NCBI GenBank assembly: GCA_026989135.1
Contig: JALSJZ010000173.1
Location: 1 to 39,903 of the forward strand
Source: Sedimenticola sp.
Lineage (GTDB): Bacteria > Pseudomonadota > Gammaproteobacteria > Chromatiales > Chromatiaceae
DNA: 39,903 nt
Direction of reading: 5' to 3'
Position numbers and translations under genes: made by a program. This document shows positions 18,659 to 27,561 of the stretch, in pieces; the stretch's first letter is position 1; each line of letters starts with the position of its first letter. Below the pieces are notes generated by a model. That model was not told the origin of the DNA. It was given only the letters and a program-made list of their open reading frames with translations, and did not search any database.

Positions 18659-20629
18659 ATGACATTGTCGCGACAGCTGGTCATGCTGCTGACGGCGCTA
18701 CTGTTGCTGGTATTTGCCGGGACATTCCTTATTACTGTACAAAATGCCAGGACATATCTGGAGCTGCAGCTTGAGTCCCATGCCCAGGATGCGGCAACCT
18801 CACTCGGGCTCTCTGTTTCACGACGCATCGTTGATGATGACCTGGCCATGGCCACCTCTATGGTCGATGCCATTTTTGACCGGGGCTACTACCAGATCAT
18901 CAGGATTGAGAATATTCAAGGTGGCGTGCTGATCAATCGCGAGCTGTCGGTTCAGGTAGAGGATGTGCCCGCCTGGTTTATTGAACATCTGCCACTCAAG
19001 GCACCAAAGGGTGAGGCACTGATCATGGCCGGCTGGCGTCAGGCGGGGCGGGTGCTGGTACAGAGCCACCCTGGTTTTGCCTACCGCCAGCTGTGGGAAA
19101 ATGTCACAGAAGTCTTTGGCTGGTTTGTCGTCAGTGCACTGCTTGTGATGGGTTTGGGCCTAGCACTGCTGCGCAGAGTACTCAGCCCGCTAAAGGAGAT
19201 CGAGTGGCAGGCAGATGCCATCTGCAATCGTGAATTTCCCATCTTGGAAAAACTGCCGCACACCCGAGATCTGCGGCGCATTGTAGAGGCGATGAACCGC
19301 CTCTCAACCAAGCTCAGGATGATGCTGACAGAGCATGAAGATCTGGCTGCCAAACTACGTAAGCAGGCGCATCAACACCCTGTATCAGGGTTGGCAAACA
19401 AGCTCTATTTTATGGCGGCGCTAAAAAACCGTATGACCTCGCCAGAGGTCTGTTCACATGCGGTGCTTGCGCTTATTCAGCTGCGTGATCTGAAGGGATA
19501 TAACCATAAACATGGCTATGCAGCGGGTGATGAGCTGCTGCGTCAGACAGTCACCCTGTTGCGTGATATCGCAGTGGACATTCCCCGCCACACCCTAGGA
19601 CACCTTTCAGGTGGTGATTTTGCGCTGCTGGCGGAAGATTACAGTATTGCAGAGGGAGAGGCTTTGGGGCAGCGCATAGCTGAGGCATTGGCCGGTCTGA
19701 ATGGAGATAAAACCATGCGGCCATCTGATAACGGGCATCTGGGAATCGTCTATTATGATGGCACTCAGGAGGTCTCCCAGCTGCTTATAGAGGCGGATAA
19801 GGCACTGCGCTGTGCACAGTCCAAAGGGGCTAACGGCTGGGCTCTTTTTGCACCGGAAGATGCCGGGGAAAAGGCTGTGCGTGGCGCATCTGAATGGCGA
19901 TCCTTTATACAGCAGGCATTGGCAGATAACCGGGTCACCCTACACCTGCAACCGGTCTACAGCTGCCCGGAAAAATCGCTGCTCCATTATGAGGTGCTGG
20001 TGCGCCTGATAAGCAATGATGATGCAGAGCCGCTGCTGGTTGCCGGTGCCTTCATGCCGATGGCAGAGAGCCTTGGGCTGAGCTCAGAGATTGATAAGGC
20101 TGTTATTGCACAGGCATTGCAGCTGCTGGAAAAACATACAGGCCAAAGCTTTCGACTGGCCATCAATATATCGCCTTCATCACTTCAGTCTGAAGGTTTT
20201 CTGGATTGGCTCGAAGGAGAGCTATGGAGACACCGGCAGGCGGCAAAACAGATTACCTTTGAGCTGCCGGAATATGGCGCAGTTACTATGCTTGAACGGG
20301 TGCATGAGCTGATTAAACGTACAGGCAGCTGCGGCAGCCAGGTTGCACTGGATCATTTTGGGCGGGGCTTCAGCTCTTTTGCCTATCTGCACTCGCTGAA
20401 GATCAGCTACCTGAAAGTGGATGGCGGCTATCTGAGCCAGATTGATAAAAACCCAGACCACCGCTTTTTCATCCAGGCACTGACGGATATAGCACATGGC
20501 CTGGATATAGAGGTGATTGCAGAGGCTGTTGAGTCTGAAATAACCTGGCATTCACTGCAGAGCCTGCATGTCGATGGGGCGCAGGGGTACTACTTAGGAC
20601 GCCCAGAACCGTATAACGATATAGCTTAG
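18659..20629 (+). CDS. lapD: LapD-type c-di-GMP receptor (degenerate GGDEF-EAL)
   Basis: LapD is an inner-membrane receptor whose cytoplasmic EAL domain binds c-di-GMP and signals outward to sequester LapG. Order in the 656 residues: TM1 (residues 5-25), periplasmic LapD/MoxY domain, TM2 (about 148-170), HAMP (LLRRVLSPLKEIEWQADAICNREF), GGDEF-like, EAL-like. The LapG-binding tryptophan is likely W126 in AGWRQAGR, matching W125 of Pseudomonas fluorescens LapD. The GGDEF box reads SGGDFALL and the EAL box YEVLVRL, both degenerate as expected for a receptor rather than an enzyme. The stop overlaps that of the opposing zinc-finger gene by 4 bases. Confidence 0.92.
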   Translation: MTLSRQLVMLLTALLLLVFAGTFLITVQNARTYLELQLESHAQDAATSLGLSVSRRIVDDDLAMATSMVDAIFDRGYYQIIRIENIQGGVLINRELSVQVEDVPAWFIEHLPLKAPKGEALIMAGWRQAGRVLVQSHPGFAYRQLWENVTEVFGWFVVSALLVMGLGLALLRRVLSPLKEIEWQADAICNREFPILEKLPHTRDLRRIVEAMNRLSTKLRMMLTEHEDLAAKLRKQAHQHPVSGLANKLYFMAALKNRMTSPEVCSHAVLALIQLRDLKGYNHKHGYAAGDELLRQTVTLLRDIAVDIPRHTLGHLSGGDFALLAEDYSIAEGEALGQRIAEALAGLNGDKTMRPSDNGHLGIVYYDGTQEVSQLLIEADKALRCAQSKGANGWALFAPEDAGEKAVRGASEWRSFIQQALADNRVTLHLQPVYSCPEKSLLHYEVLVRLISNDDAEPLLVAGAFMPMAESLGLSSEIDKAVIAQALQLLEKHTGQSFRLAINISPSSLQSEGFLDWLEGELWRHRQAAKQITFELPEYGAVTMLERVHELIKRTGSCGSQVALDHFGRGFSSFAYLHSLKISYLKVDGGYLSQIDKNPDHRFFIQALTDIAHGLDIEVIAEAVESEITWHSLQSLHVDGAQGYYLGRPEPYNDIA

Positions 20630-20979
20630 CCGGTTTCTGATTTTTCAGCACAGCGGATACACTGTGTGGTGGCGGGATTGATCTCCAGTCGCTTGATGCC
20701 AATCTCATCATCACAGACCCGGCAGTAGCCAAAGTCACCCTCCTCAATCCTGCGTAGCGCGGCACGGATCTGTTGCTGTTCAACTGCGCGACGGCGCTTT
20801 ATCTCAAGAGAGACGGCCTGCCCCTGTAGGGCGTCCATCCTGGAGAGACGTCCAACCCGGGTTTGATCCAGCTCAACCGTTTTTGCTGCTTCATCCCCCA
20901 TTATTTCCAAATCAAGCAGCTCTTTTTGCTGTCGCAGCAGCTGGCTCTTGAATCGCTTGAGATCTATCGCGTCAGACAT
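20626..20979 (-). CDS. TraR/DksA family C4 zinc-finger protein
   Basis: This 117-residue protein has the DksA/TraR C-terminal zinc finger (GYCRVCDDEIGIKRLEINP, then CIRC) and the upstream signature DQTRVGRLSRMDALQGQA. It is shorter than DksA (151 residues) and lacks the long coiled coil, so it may act on RNA polymerase like TraR or have another role. The ATG at 20979 fits the domain; the frame remains open further upstream, but that region is feoB-like coding sequence. It lies 5 bases after the FeoB-like stop, so the two are co-transcribed. Confidence 0.88.
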   Translation of the reverse strand: MSDAIDLKRFKSQLLRQQKELLDLEIMGDEAAKTVELDQTRVGRLSRMDALQGQAVSLEIKRRRAVEQQQIRAALRRIEEGDFGYCRVCDDEIGIKRLEINPATTQCIRCAEKSETG

Positions 20980-20984
20980 GGAAA

Positions 20985-23042
20985 TCAAACCTGAAAATAG
21001 CGAATGCTTTCCAGCAGTAACCGAACGACCCCACTGACCAGCAGTGCAGTACTGATAGAGAGTGCAACCGAAAACCAGGCCTTTTTTCGGCCAAGGGTTT
21101 TCAGCATGACGGCAAAGGTGGCTATGCAGGGTATGTAAAAGGTGAGGAAGATCAGGAAGGTGGTGATCTGCACCCAATCCAGATGAGCGCTGACATCAAA
21201 TGTTCCCAGTGCCTGATAGATCATCAGCAGTGATAGCTCTTTGCGCAGGATGCCAAACAGGATCGGCACACCAAGCACTATGGGCAGCCCCAGCCACCAT
21301 CCGGTAATGGGCGTAAAGAGGGTGTTGATGATACTGTCTGCACCCATATAACTGAGCAGCGCCAGCACCACGCTGCCGCCGACCAGCAGCGGGGTGACAA
21401 TGGTGAGAATGTCGCTGGTCTGCGCCCAGGTCTTATGCAGCAGTGTCTGCCAGGCGGGGAGGGCATAGGGGGGGATCTCCTGTACCTGCCCCGGCCCGCT
21501 GTGTGGGTAGAGACGGGTCAACAGATTGCCCATCACGGCGATCACAATGATGCTCAACATGAAGATGGCAAAGACGCCAAGCCCTCCCAGATATTTACCC
21601 CCCAGGGCGAGGATGATTGCAGAGCGCGCCGAGCAGGGGACAAAGGTGATCAAAAGAGAGGCGATGAGCTGCTCGCGGCCACTATTACTTTTGGCCGCAG
21701 CAGAGATGGCAGGGACATTGCAGCCCAGCCCAAGCAGCATCTGCACTGCCACCTCACCGTGCAGGCCAATGCGGTGAAAGCCCCGATCCACTACAAAGGC
21801 GATGCGGTGCATGATGCCGGTCTCCTCCAGAAAGACCAGCAGCAGTACCAGTGGCAACATAAAAGGGATGACAATGCCGACCAGCCCGATCAGCCCATCG
21901 AGCACAGCCCGCCCCACTGTTCCGGCAAGTGATGTGGGTTGCCATGCGGCTGCCCAGTCGATCAGCCGGGCGGCGGTCATGCTGTCAAGCCAGCTGCTTA
22001 CCTCGAACACCACAAACAGCACGCTGGCAAAGACGGCCAGGCTGCCTAGCAACCCCCACTGAGGATGCAGAAACAGCTCATCCAGCCAATAGCGCCAGCC
22101 GCTTCCCTCATGCGGTGCCCCCAAGCGGGTTGCCGCCTCGAACAGGCTGGCAGCCTGGTAGTGGGAATCGGCATGCAGCTCCTGAGCCAGAGGGCGGGGC
22201 AGGGTCTCTGCCGCTTCCGACCTAAGCCGTTCTATCTCAGGCAGCAGTTCGGGGAAGTGCTGCTGCATCTCCTGCTGAAAATAGCGGCTGTTGGTGGCCA
22301 GCTGCATGACCAGAAAGGCAGGCGGGATGCGGAATGCTTCATGCAGATCAGCACGATTCAAGGCGTCCGTCAGGGGTTTCAGGCTGTTGCGGATATGCGG
22401 GCTGGGCGGCTGTGGCAGCGGACATGCCTGTGCACGTACCGCCTTGGTTGCGGTAGCAAAGAGCGCGGAAATGCCATGCCCGCGCAGAGCCACAATGGGC
22501 ATAACCGGGATACCGAGCCGTTTGCTCAGGGTGTTGGTATTGATGTGCAGCCCCTTGTGCCTGGCCTCATCCATCATATTAAGCGCCAGTATCACAGGCC
22601 GGCCAAGCTGGCACAGCTCCAGTGTCAGCTCCAGGTGGCGCTCCAGGCTGGTGGCATCAGCAACCTGAATAATCACCTCGGGTGGGGCAAAAGGGGCAGG
22701 GGGCTCAGTAGATTCGTGGATAGAGACCGGCGGCCGCTTGTCACCCCACAGCAGATACTTCAGTGCCACCAGATCATCATCTTGCAGATGTTGCAGCGAG
22801 TGGATGCTGGGCAGATCAATCAGGCTGGCCTCATCAAAGCCGATCTGGATAATGGATTCGCCATAGGCCCTGTCGGTGCCGGTCAGTTCACCTGTTTGGA
22901 TCGAGGTGCTTGAGACAGCATCAAACAGTGTGCTTTTACCACTGTTGGGCATGCCAACCAGTGCGATGCGCAGGCGGTTATCACCACGAAAAAGGGTGTT
23001 GGAATCGGGAGCCGGGATCTCTTGGCTAAGGGGGTTATTCAT
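20985..23042 (-). CDS. feoB: FeoB-like ferrous iron transporter
   Basis: FeoB is an inner-membrane Fe(II) transporter with an N-terminal G domain. Here G1 is GMPNSGKST, G4 is ALNMMDEA, and the membrane part has both gate signatures (GLGCNVPAISAAAKS and FVPCSARSAIILALGG) plus several hydrophobic helices. The G3 box, normally DxPG, reads DLPSIHSL, and a proline-rich insertion (STEPPAPFAPPE) lies between G3 and G4. The ATG at 23042 (685 residues) is chosen because upstream in-frame starts fall in the darP promoter region. No feoA or feoC is adjacent. Transported metal is inferred from the family; the G3 change makes normal GTPase cycling uncertain. Confidence 0.82.
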   Translation of the reverse strand: MNNPLSQEIPAPDSNTLFRGDNRLRIALVGMPNSGKSTLFDAVSSTSIQTGELTGTDRAYGESIIQIGFDEASLIDLPSIHSLQHLQDDDLVALKYLLWGDKRPPVSIHESTEPPAPFAPPEVIIQVADATSLERHLELTLELCQLGRPVILALNMMDEARHKGLHINTNTLSKRLGIPVMPIVALRGHGISALFATATKAVRAQACPLPQPPSPHIRNSLKPLTDALNRADLHEAFRIPPAFLVMQLATNSRYFQQEMQQHFPELLPEIERLRSEAAETLPRPLAQELHADSHYQAASLFEAATRLGAPHEGSGWRYWLDELFLHPQWGLLGSLAVFASVLFVVFEVSSWLDSMTAARLIDWAAAWQPTSLAGTVGRAVLDGLIGLVGIVIPFMLPLVLLLVFLEETGIMHRIAFVVDRGFHRIGLHGEVAVQMLLGLGCNVPAISAAAKSNSGREQLIASLLITFVPCSARSAIILALGGKYLGGLGVFAIFMLSIIVIAVMGNLLTRLYPHSGPGQVQEIPPYALPAWQTLLHKTWAQTSDILTIVTPLLVGGSVVLALLSYMGADSIINTLFTPITGWWLGLPIVLGVPILFGILRKELSLLMIYQALGTFDVSAHLDWVQITTFLIFLTFYIPCIATFAVMLKTLGRKKAWFSVALSISTALLVSGVVRLLLESIRYFQV

Positions 23043-23124
23043 CTGTTTATTGTCGCATGAAGAGGCGCATGAGGTTGCAAGATTAGCGTAGAATATCGCA
23101 TCCATTGAAATTTGAGTGGCAACA

Positions 23125-23619
23125 ATGACGCAAGCCGGTACGGAAGAGAAAAAGAGCAAATCACAGGTCAAACGCGAGATGCAGGCGCTACGTGATCTCG
23201 GCAAAGATCTGATTGAGCTGCCTGAGACCAGCCTGGGTAAACTGTCACTCTCTGAACGGGTGCATGATGCGGTAATGGCTGCAAAAGGGTTTAAGCGGGA
23301 GGCTCTGCGCCGACAGATTCAGCACATTGGCGTACTGCTGCGTGATGAGGATATTGAATCGATTCGGCGGCAGCTGGACGGGCTTGCCAAGCCGCACCGG
23401 GAAGCGGTGCAGGCCTTTCACCAGATTGAACAGTGGCGGGATGCGCTGATTGCGGGGGATTCAAATCTGCTGGAGGAGTTGATGATCCGCTTCCAGGGGA
23501 TTGACCGCCAGCATCTGCGCCAGCTTATCCGCAACGCCAGAAGAGAGAGGGATGCCAACAAGCCGCCTAAATCAGCCCGGCTGCTGTTCAAATATCTCTC
23601 AAATCTGACTGACGGCTAA
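23125..23619 (+). CDS. darP: Ribosome-associated protein DarP (YjgA family)
   Basis: DarP/YjgA (DUF615) associates with late 50S subunit precursors and helps form the peptidyl transferase centre. The 164-residue helical protein has the family blocks SKSQVKREMQALRDLGKDLIELP, AKGFKREALRRQIQHIGVLLR and QHLRQLIRNARRERDANKPPKSARLLFKYL. The ATG at 23125 is preferred, with GAGTGG 5 bases before it; GTG at 23116 is in frame and would add three residues. It is divergent from feoB. Its TAA stop overlaps the stop of the opposing rlmL by three bases. Confidence 0.9.
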   Translation: MTQAGTEEKKSKSQVKREMQALRDLGKDLIELPETSLGKLSLSERVHDAVMAAKGFKREALRRQIQHIGVLLRDEDIESIRRQLDGLAKPHREAVQAFHQIEQWRDALIAGDSNLLEELMIRFQGIDRQHLRQLIRNARRERDANKPPKSARLLFKYLSNLTDG

Positions 23620-25784
23620 CCGCCAAGGCGAATCTCCCAGCAGTTGTGGATGCGCGGGTTTCGTTCAAAATCCAGTGGCAGTGTCGAGCGGCTGATATCC
23701 TTTATCTGAAGCCCGGACAGCGCCTCTATGTCCATCTTGAATCGACGCAGGTTGTTAGAGAAAATTAACACCCCATCAGGCTCCAGCAGCTGCACTGTTT
23801 TTTTGATCAGTGAGACATGATCCCGCTGTACATCAAATGTCCCCTCCATCCGCTTGGATGACGAAAAGCTGGGCGGATCGAGGAAAATGACCCCATACCG
23901 ATCTCCCTGTTTCAGCGCCTGATCCAACCATTCAAGACAGTTTGCCTGGTGGGTGCGATGATGATCATTATCAAACCCATTCAGTGCCAGATTGCGCCGC
24001 GCCCATTGCAGGTAGGTGTTGGACATATCCACAGTCAGGGTCGATATTGCCCCGCCCCTGGCCGCATGGACGCTTGCCGTGCCGGTATAGGCAAACAGGT
24101 TTAAAAAGTGTTTGCCCTTGGCCAGCCCGGCCAGCCTGCTGCGGGTGATGCGGTGGTCGAGAAAGAGGCCGGTATCCAGATAATCTTCAAAGTTGACCCA
24201 AAAGCGGCAGTCACCTTCATAGACCTCATGGTAGTGTCTGTTGCTGGCCAGCTTTTCATACTGTGCCGTCCCTTTCTGTTGGCGGCGCACCTTGAAAAAT
24301 AGCCGGTCTTCCGGCAGTTCCAGCAGCTCCAGTATGATACTCAGCGCTTCACGGATCCTGCGCCGTGCATTTTGCTGATCAACATTCTTTGGCGCTTCAT
24401 ACTCCTGTACATGCACCCAGCTCTGCTCCCCCTGATAGAGGTCTACTGCAATGGCATATTCCGGAAGATCAGCACCATATAGACGGTAGCAGTGGATATT
24501 TTCGCGCTTTGCCCAGCGCCGCAGGTGTTTGAGATTCTTTTTTAGCCGGTTGGCAAACATCCGGGCGCCATGACTGTGTTTTTCTACAGGTAGCGGGGCA
24601 GGGCGCTGCTGGTTGGAGAGAAACAGCTCAGGCTTGATCTCAAAATGCAGCAATTTGCACTCGATGCGGCCATTATAGAGTGCATGTTTGCGTATTGCCC
24701 GCAGGCCAAGTTTTTTACCCAGCTCAGGGTTGCCGGTGATCAGCGAGGCACGCCAGCCTGAAAAATGCCCCTTTAGCAGCTGGCCGATTCGAAAGTAGAG
24801 ATCCGCCAGATTGGACTCAGCCCCAAGGCGCTCACCATAAGGCGGGTTAATTACCACCAGACCGGGATGGTCGGGGTCAGCTGCCCGGCACTGCTCCAGC
24901 TCCAGATGGTCAATCCTGATGAATTCAGCCAGCCCGGCCTGTTCTATATTGGCCTGGGCCGCCCGCACCGCAGTTGGGTTGCAATCAGAGCCTTGGATGG
25001 TGGGTAGCTTTTTTAGCCCATCGGTCTTGCGTGCATGCGCCTCATCCAGCAACGCCTTCCAGACGGTGGCGTCATGCTGTTTCCAGCTCAAAAACCCCCA
25101 GTGCACCCGTTGCAGACCGGGGGCGATATCAGCGGCAATCAGGGCTGCCTCGATCGGCAGCGTGCCAGAACCGCACATGGGGTCGACCAGTGATCCGCCA
25201 TCTTGCGCGATCTCTGCCCAACCGGCGCGCAGCAGAATGGCAGCGGCCAGGTTCTCTTTCAGCGGTGCCGTGACCCCCGATGCACGATAGCCACGCCGGT
25301 GCAGCGAGTCGCCGGAGAGATCCAGGCAGAGTGTTGCCTCATCGCGTCGCAGATAGACGTTGATCTGGATGTCGGGCTGCTCGGTATCGACCCAGGGGCG
25401 GGTGCCGGTGCGGCTGCGGAACTGATCGACGATGGCATCCTTGACCTTGAGCGCTCCGTAATGGCTGTGGGTGATCTGGGACTGTGAGCTGTTCAGCTCC
25501 ACGGCGAAGGTTTCCGAGGGGGTAAAGTGGCTCTCCCACGGGATAGCGATCACGCCTTGATAGAGCGCATCCGGGTCAGCTGCGGGAAAGCGATCCAGCA
25601 CCAGCAGCACCCGGTTGGCGATGCGCGACCAGAGGCAGATCTTATAGGCAGTAGCCAGAGTGCCGGTAAAATTTGCGCCTGCTCGTGTCTCCGTAACACC
25701 CTCAGCCCCCAGACATCGAAGCTCATCGACCAGGAGGGATTCCATATTCTTTGGCGTGGTAGCGAAAAACCGGTATGTCGTCAT
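23616..25784 (-). CDS. rlmL: Bifunctional 23S rRNA methyltransferase RlmKL
   Basis: RlmKL methylates 23S rRNA at G2445 (RlmL part, N2) and G2069 (RlmK part, N7). The 722 residues (E. coli 702) contain an N-terminal THUMP domain, the first methyltransferase with DPMCGSGTLPIEAAL and the catalytic NPPYGERLG, and a C-terminal methyltransferase with HFLNLFAYTGTASVHAARGGA and FLDPPSFSSSKRMEGTFDVQRDH. Both halves look intact. It is convergent with darP, which also acts on the 50S subunit. Confidence 0.96.
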   Translation of the reverse strand: MTTYRFFATTPKNMESLLVDELRCLGAEGVTETRAGANFTGTLATAYKICLWSRIANRVLLVLDRFPAADPDALYQGVIAIPWESHFTPSETFAVELNSSQSQITHSHYGALKVKDAIVDQFRSRTGTRPWVDTEQPDIQINVYLRRDEATLCLDLSGDSLHRRGYRASGVTAPLKENLAAAILLRAGWAEIAQDGGSLVDPMCGSGTLPIEAALIAADIAPGLQRVHWGFLSWKQHDATVWKALLDEAHARKTDGLKKLPTIQGSDCNPTAVRAAQANIEQAGLAEFIRIDHLELEQCRAADPDHPGLVVINPPYGERLGAESNLADLYFRIGQLLKGHFSGWRASLITGNPELGKKLGLRAIRKHALYNGRIECKLLHFEIKPELFLSNQQRPAPLPVEKHSHGARMFANRLKKNLKHLRRWAKRENIHCYRLYGADLPEYAIAVDLYQGEQSWVHVQEYEAPKNVDQQNARRRIREALSIILELLELPEDRLFFKVRRQQKGTAQYEKLASNRHYHEVYEGDCRFWVNFEDYLDTGLFLDHRITRSRLAGLAKGKHFLNLFAYTGTASVHAARGGAISTLTVDMSNTYLQWARRNLALNGFDNDHHRTHQANCLEWLDQALKQGDRYGVIFLDPPSFSSSKRMEGTFDVQRDHVSLIKKTVQLLEPDGVLIFSNNLRRFKMDIEALSGLQIKDISRSTLPLDFERNPRIHNCWEIRLGG

Positions 25785-25941
25785 GGAGTGTCCACAGGCA
25801 GCAATAAAGCGGCATATTCTACCTTCTTATTCTCCGTTGGAGGGGCTTATTGGAAATTGCGCATAATGTATATTATGTTAAATGGCGTGGAGGCCAGTTG
25901 AGTTCAGCATAGCCATCACCACTCCTTTATATTTAGAGCAA

Positions 25942-26014
25942 TTGATTTCAGAAGGTATGTCCTATAATCTTGATAAAAATGATTGGGAATAAAAAGGCGC
26001 TGAGAGTTCCCAAT
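25942..26014 (+). promoter_or_regulatory. Putative promoter and inverted repeat upstream of the dihaem cytochrome c gene
   Basis: A perfect -10 box TATAAT lies at 25963-25968, with TTGATT at 25942-25947 as a possible -35 box at a short 15-base spacing. Just downstream ATTGGGAA (25982-25989) is an exact inverted partner of TTCCCAAT (26007-26014), which could be an operator or a 5'-UTR hairpin. The rest of the 290-base gap between rlmL and the cytochrome gene shows no coding frame. Confidence 0.4.
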
Positions 26015-26075
26015 GGGATTGCTGCTCCCCATAATCTGAATCTTTGCGCCACTAGCTATATCTAAGGGGTCAAAT

Positions 26076-26789
26076 ATGAACAGGTACTCCAAAGCAGCAC
26101 TCACTGCCATCTGCCTCTTTATCAGTAGCACTGTTTATGCTCAGTCCTCAGCTCCCCAAAACCCCATGCTGATTGAGGCAGGCAAGCGATTATTCAACTC
26201 TTTTTGCATCTATTGCCACGGTTATGATGGTTCTGGAACAGATGCTCCAGCGGCTAACCTAAGTGGCGTTCCAACGGGTGATCTTTCAAACAAGGCCTAT
26301 ATGTCTCTTCTCTCGGATGAGGAGATCATTAGCCGTGTTGCTTATGGCGAAGAGAAGTACCCCTACCTGCAGATGCCTGGCTGGCGATCCAATCTGGATA
26401 ATAATAAAATTACGGCCATTGTCGCCTATGTACGCACACTGGCTGTGGACAAAGGCCCTCTTGACGGCCCTACGCCCACTGAGCGTCTTCAACGCTTTAA
26501 CAATGACCCGCTTGAGAGAGGCCGGATCTATTTCTTGAGGTACTGCTCTGGATGCCACGGCAAGAGAGGTGATGGCAAAGGATGGATGGCAGCCAAAGCG
26601 CTGAATAAACCGACGCCTATTGGCTCTCCAAAAATAGCTCAAGCCCTTACTTACCAGAGTGTTAAGGCCTATGTGACCAATATTGACCGCTGGGACAAGA
26701 GCTATATGCCCGTCTTTTCAGAAGAGGAGATTATAGGCAAGCTGCCCGATATTATTGCTTATATCAAAACACTGCCCGAACAATATTAA
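26076..26789 (+). CDS. Periplasmic dihaem cytochrome c
   Basis: The 237-residue protein has a Sec signal peptide (KAALTAICLFISSTVYAQS) and two class I cytochrome c domains in tandem. Haem sites are CIYCH (C44, C47, H48) and CSGCH (C157, C160, H161). Likely methionine ligands are M100 (YLQMPGW) and M211 (SYMPVF). Cytochrome c4 is the nearest general type, but the domains are not closely alike. It probably shuttles electrons in the periplasm; the partner cannot be told, and no oxidase or dehydrogenase is near. It appears to be a single-gene unit with its own promoter and a short terminator. Confidence 0.88.
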   Translation: MNRYSKAALTAICLFISSTVYAQSSAPQNPMLIEAGKRLFNSFCIYCHGYDGSGTDAPAANLSGVPTGDLSNKAYMSLLSDEEIISRVAYGEEKYPYLQMPGWRSNLDNNKITAIVAYVRTLAVDKGPLDGPTPTERLQRFNNDPLERGRIYFLRYCSGCHGKRGDGKGWMAAKALNKPTPIGSPKIAQALTYQSVKAYVTNIDRWDKSYMPVFSEEEIIGKLPDIIAYIKTLPEQY

Positions 26790-26801
26790 TGACCTCTGCA
26801 A

Positions 26802-26823
26802 GCGGGTATAATCCCGCCTTTTT
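26802..26823 (+). terminator. Short hairpin terminator behind the cytochrome c gene, loop reads TATAAT
   Basis: GCGGG (26802-26806) pairs with CCCGC (26813-26817) and is followed by CTTTTT. The six-base loop is exactly TATAAT, a consensus -10 box, 32 bases before the ubiG ATG. The stem is only five pairs, so termination may be partial. The loop may double as the ubiG -10 box, but a clear -35 box is not seen. Confidence 0.5.
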
Positions 26824-26844
26824 CAGGCATAGGCAGTAAAGATC

Positions 26845-27561
26845 ATGACCCACCACGCCATCAATGTTGATAAAGCTGAAATCAGGAAGTTTGAAGAGCT
26901 TGCCCATCGTTGGTGGGATCCCAACAGTGAGTTTAAGCCGCTGCATGAGATCAACCCGTTGCGTCTGGATTTTATTGATCAAACTGCAAAACTGGCTGGC
27001 AAGAAGGTTCTGGATGTCGGCTGCGGCGGCGGTATCCTTGCTGAAAGCATGGCGCAGCGTGGCGCAGATGTCAGTGGGATTGACATGGGTGAAGCACCGC
27101 TGGAGGTGGCTCGACTGCATCTGTTGGAATCCGGTCTTGAGGTTGATTATAAACGCATTCCTGCCGAGCAGCTGGCGGCCGAACAGCCGGAATCCTACGA
27201 TATTGTCACCTGTATGGAGATGCTGGAGCATGTACCTGACCCCTCGTCCATTATCAAAGCCTGCGCAAAGCTGACAAAACCTGGGGGGCATCTCTTCTTC
27301 TCCACCCTTAACCGGAACCCCAAGGCCTACCTGTTTGCCATCGTTGGTGCGGAGTATCTGCTGAAACTGCTGCCAAAAGGTACGCATGAATTTTCAAAAT
27401 TCATACGCCCGGCTGAACTGGATAGCTGGACACGTGCCGCCGGGCTGGAGACCAATGAGATCATTGGTCTGGTCTACAACCCCTTTAGCCAAAAATACAG
27501 CCTTGGCCCGGATATCAGTGTCAACTACATGGTGAGCTGCCGCAAAGAGATCGATGAGTAG
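26845..27561 (+). CDS. ubiG: Ubiquinone biosynthesis O-methyltransferase UbiG
   Basis: UbiG performs both O-methylations of ubiquinone synthesis (2-polyprenyl-6-hydroxyphenol and 3-demethylubiquinol). The 238-residue protein has the family N-terminus ([34 protein letters not shown]), SAM motif [14 protein letters not shown], and later blocks [30 protein letters not shown] and [17 protein letters not shown]. Its stop lies inside the first codons of mupP (8-base overlap), so it opens a four-gene operon. Confidence 0.97.
   Translation: MTHHAINVDKAEIRKFEELAHRWWDPNSEFKPLHEINPLRLDFIDQTAKLAGKKVLDVGCGGGILAESMAQRGADVSGIDMGEAPLEVARLHLLESGLEVDYKRIPAEQLAAEQPESYDIVTCMEMLEHVPDPSSIIKACAKLTKPGGHLFFSTLNRNPKAYLFAIVGAEYLLKLLPKGTHEFSKFIRPAELDSWTRAAGLETNEIIGLVYNPFSQKYSLGPDISVNYMVSCRKEIDE

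Noticed and set aside
22065-22913. Plus-strand open frame of 282 codons opposite the FeoB-like gene
   Set aside because: The minus-strand product has clear FeoB motifs throughout; the plus frame is Gln/Gly-rich with no family features and is a shadow.
26764-27387. Minus-strand open frame of 207 codons opposite ubiG
   Set aside because: UbiG on the plus strand has all SAM motifs; the opposite frame is a by-product of its codon use.
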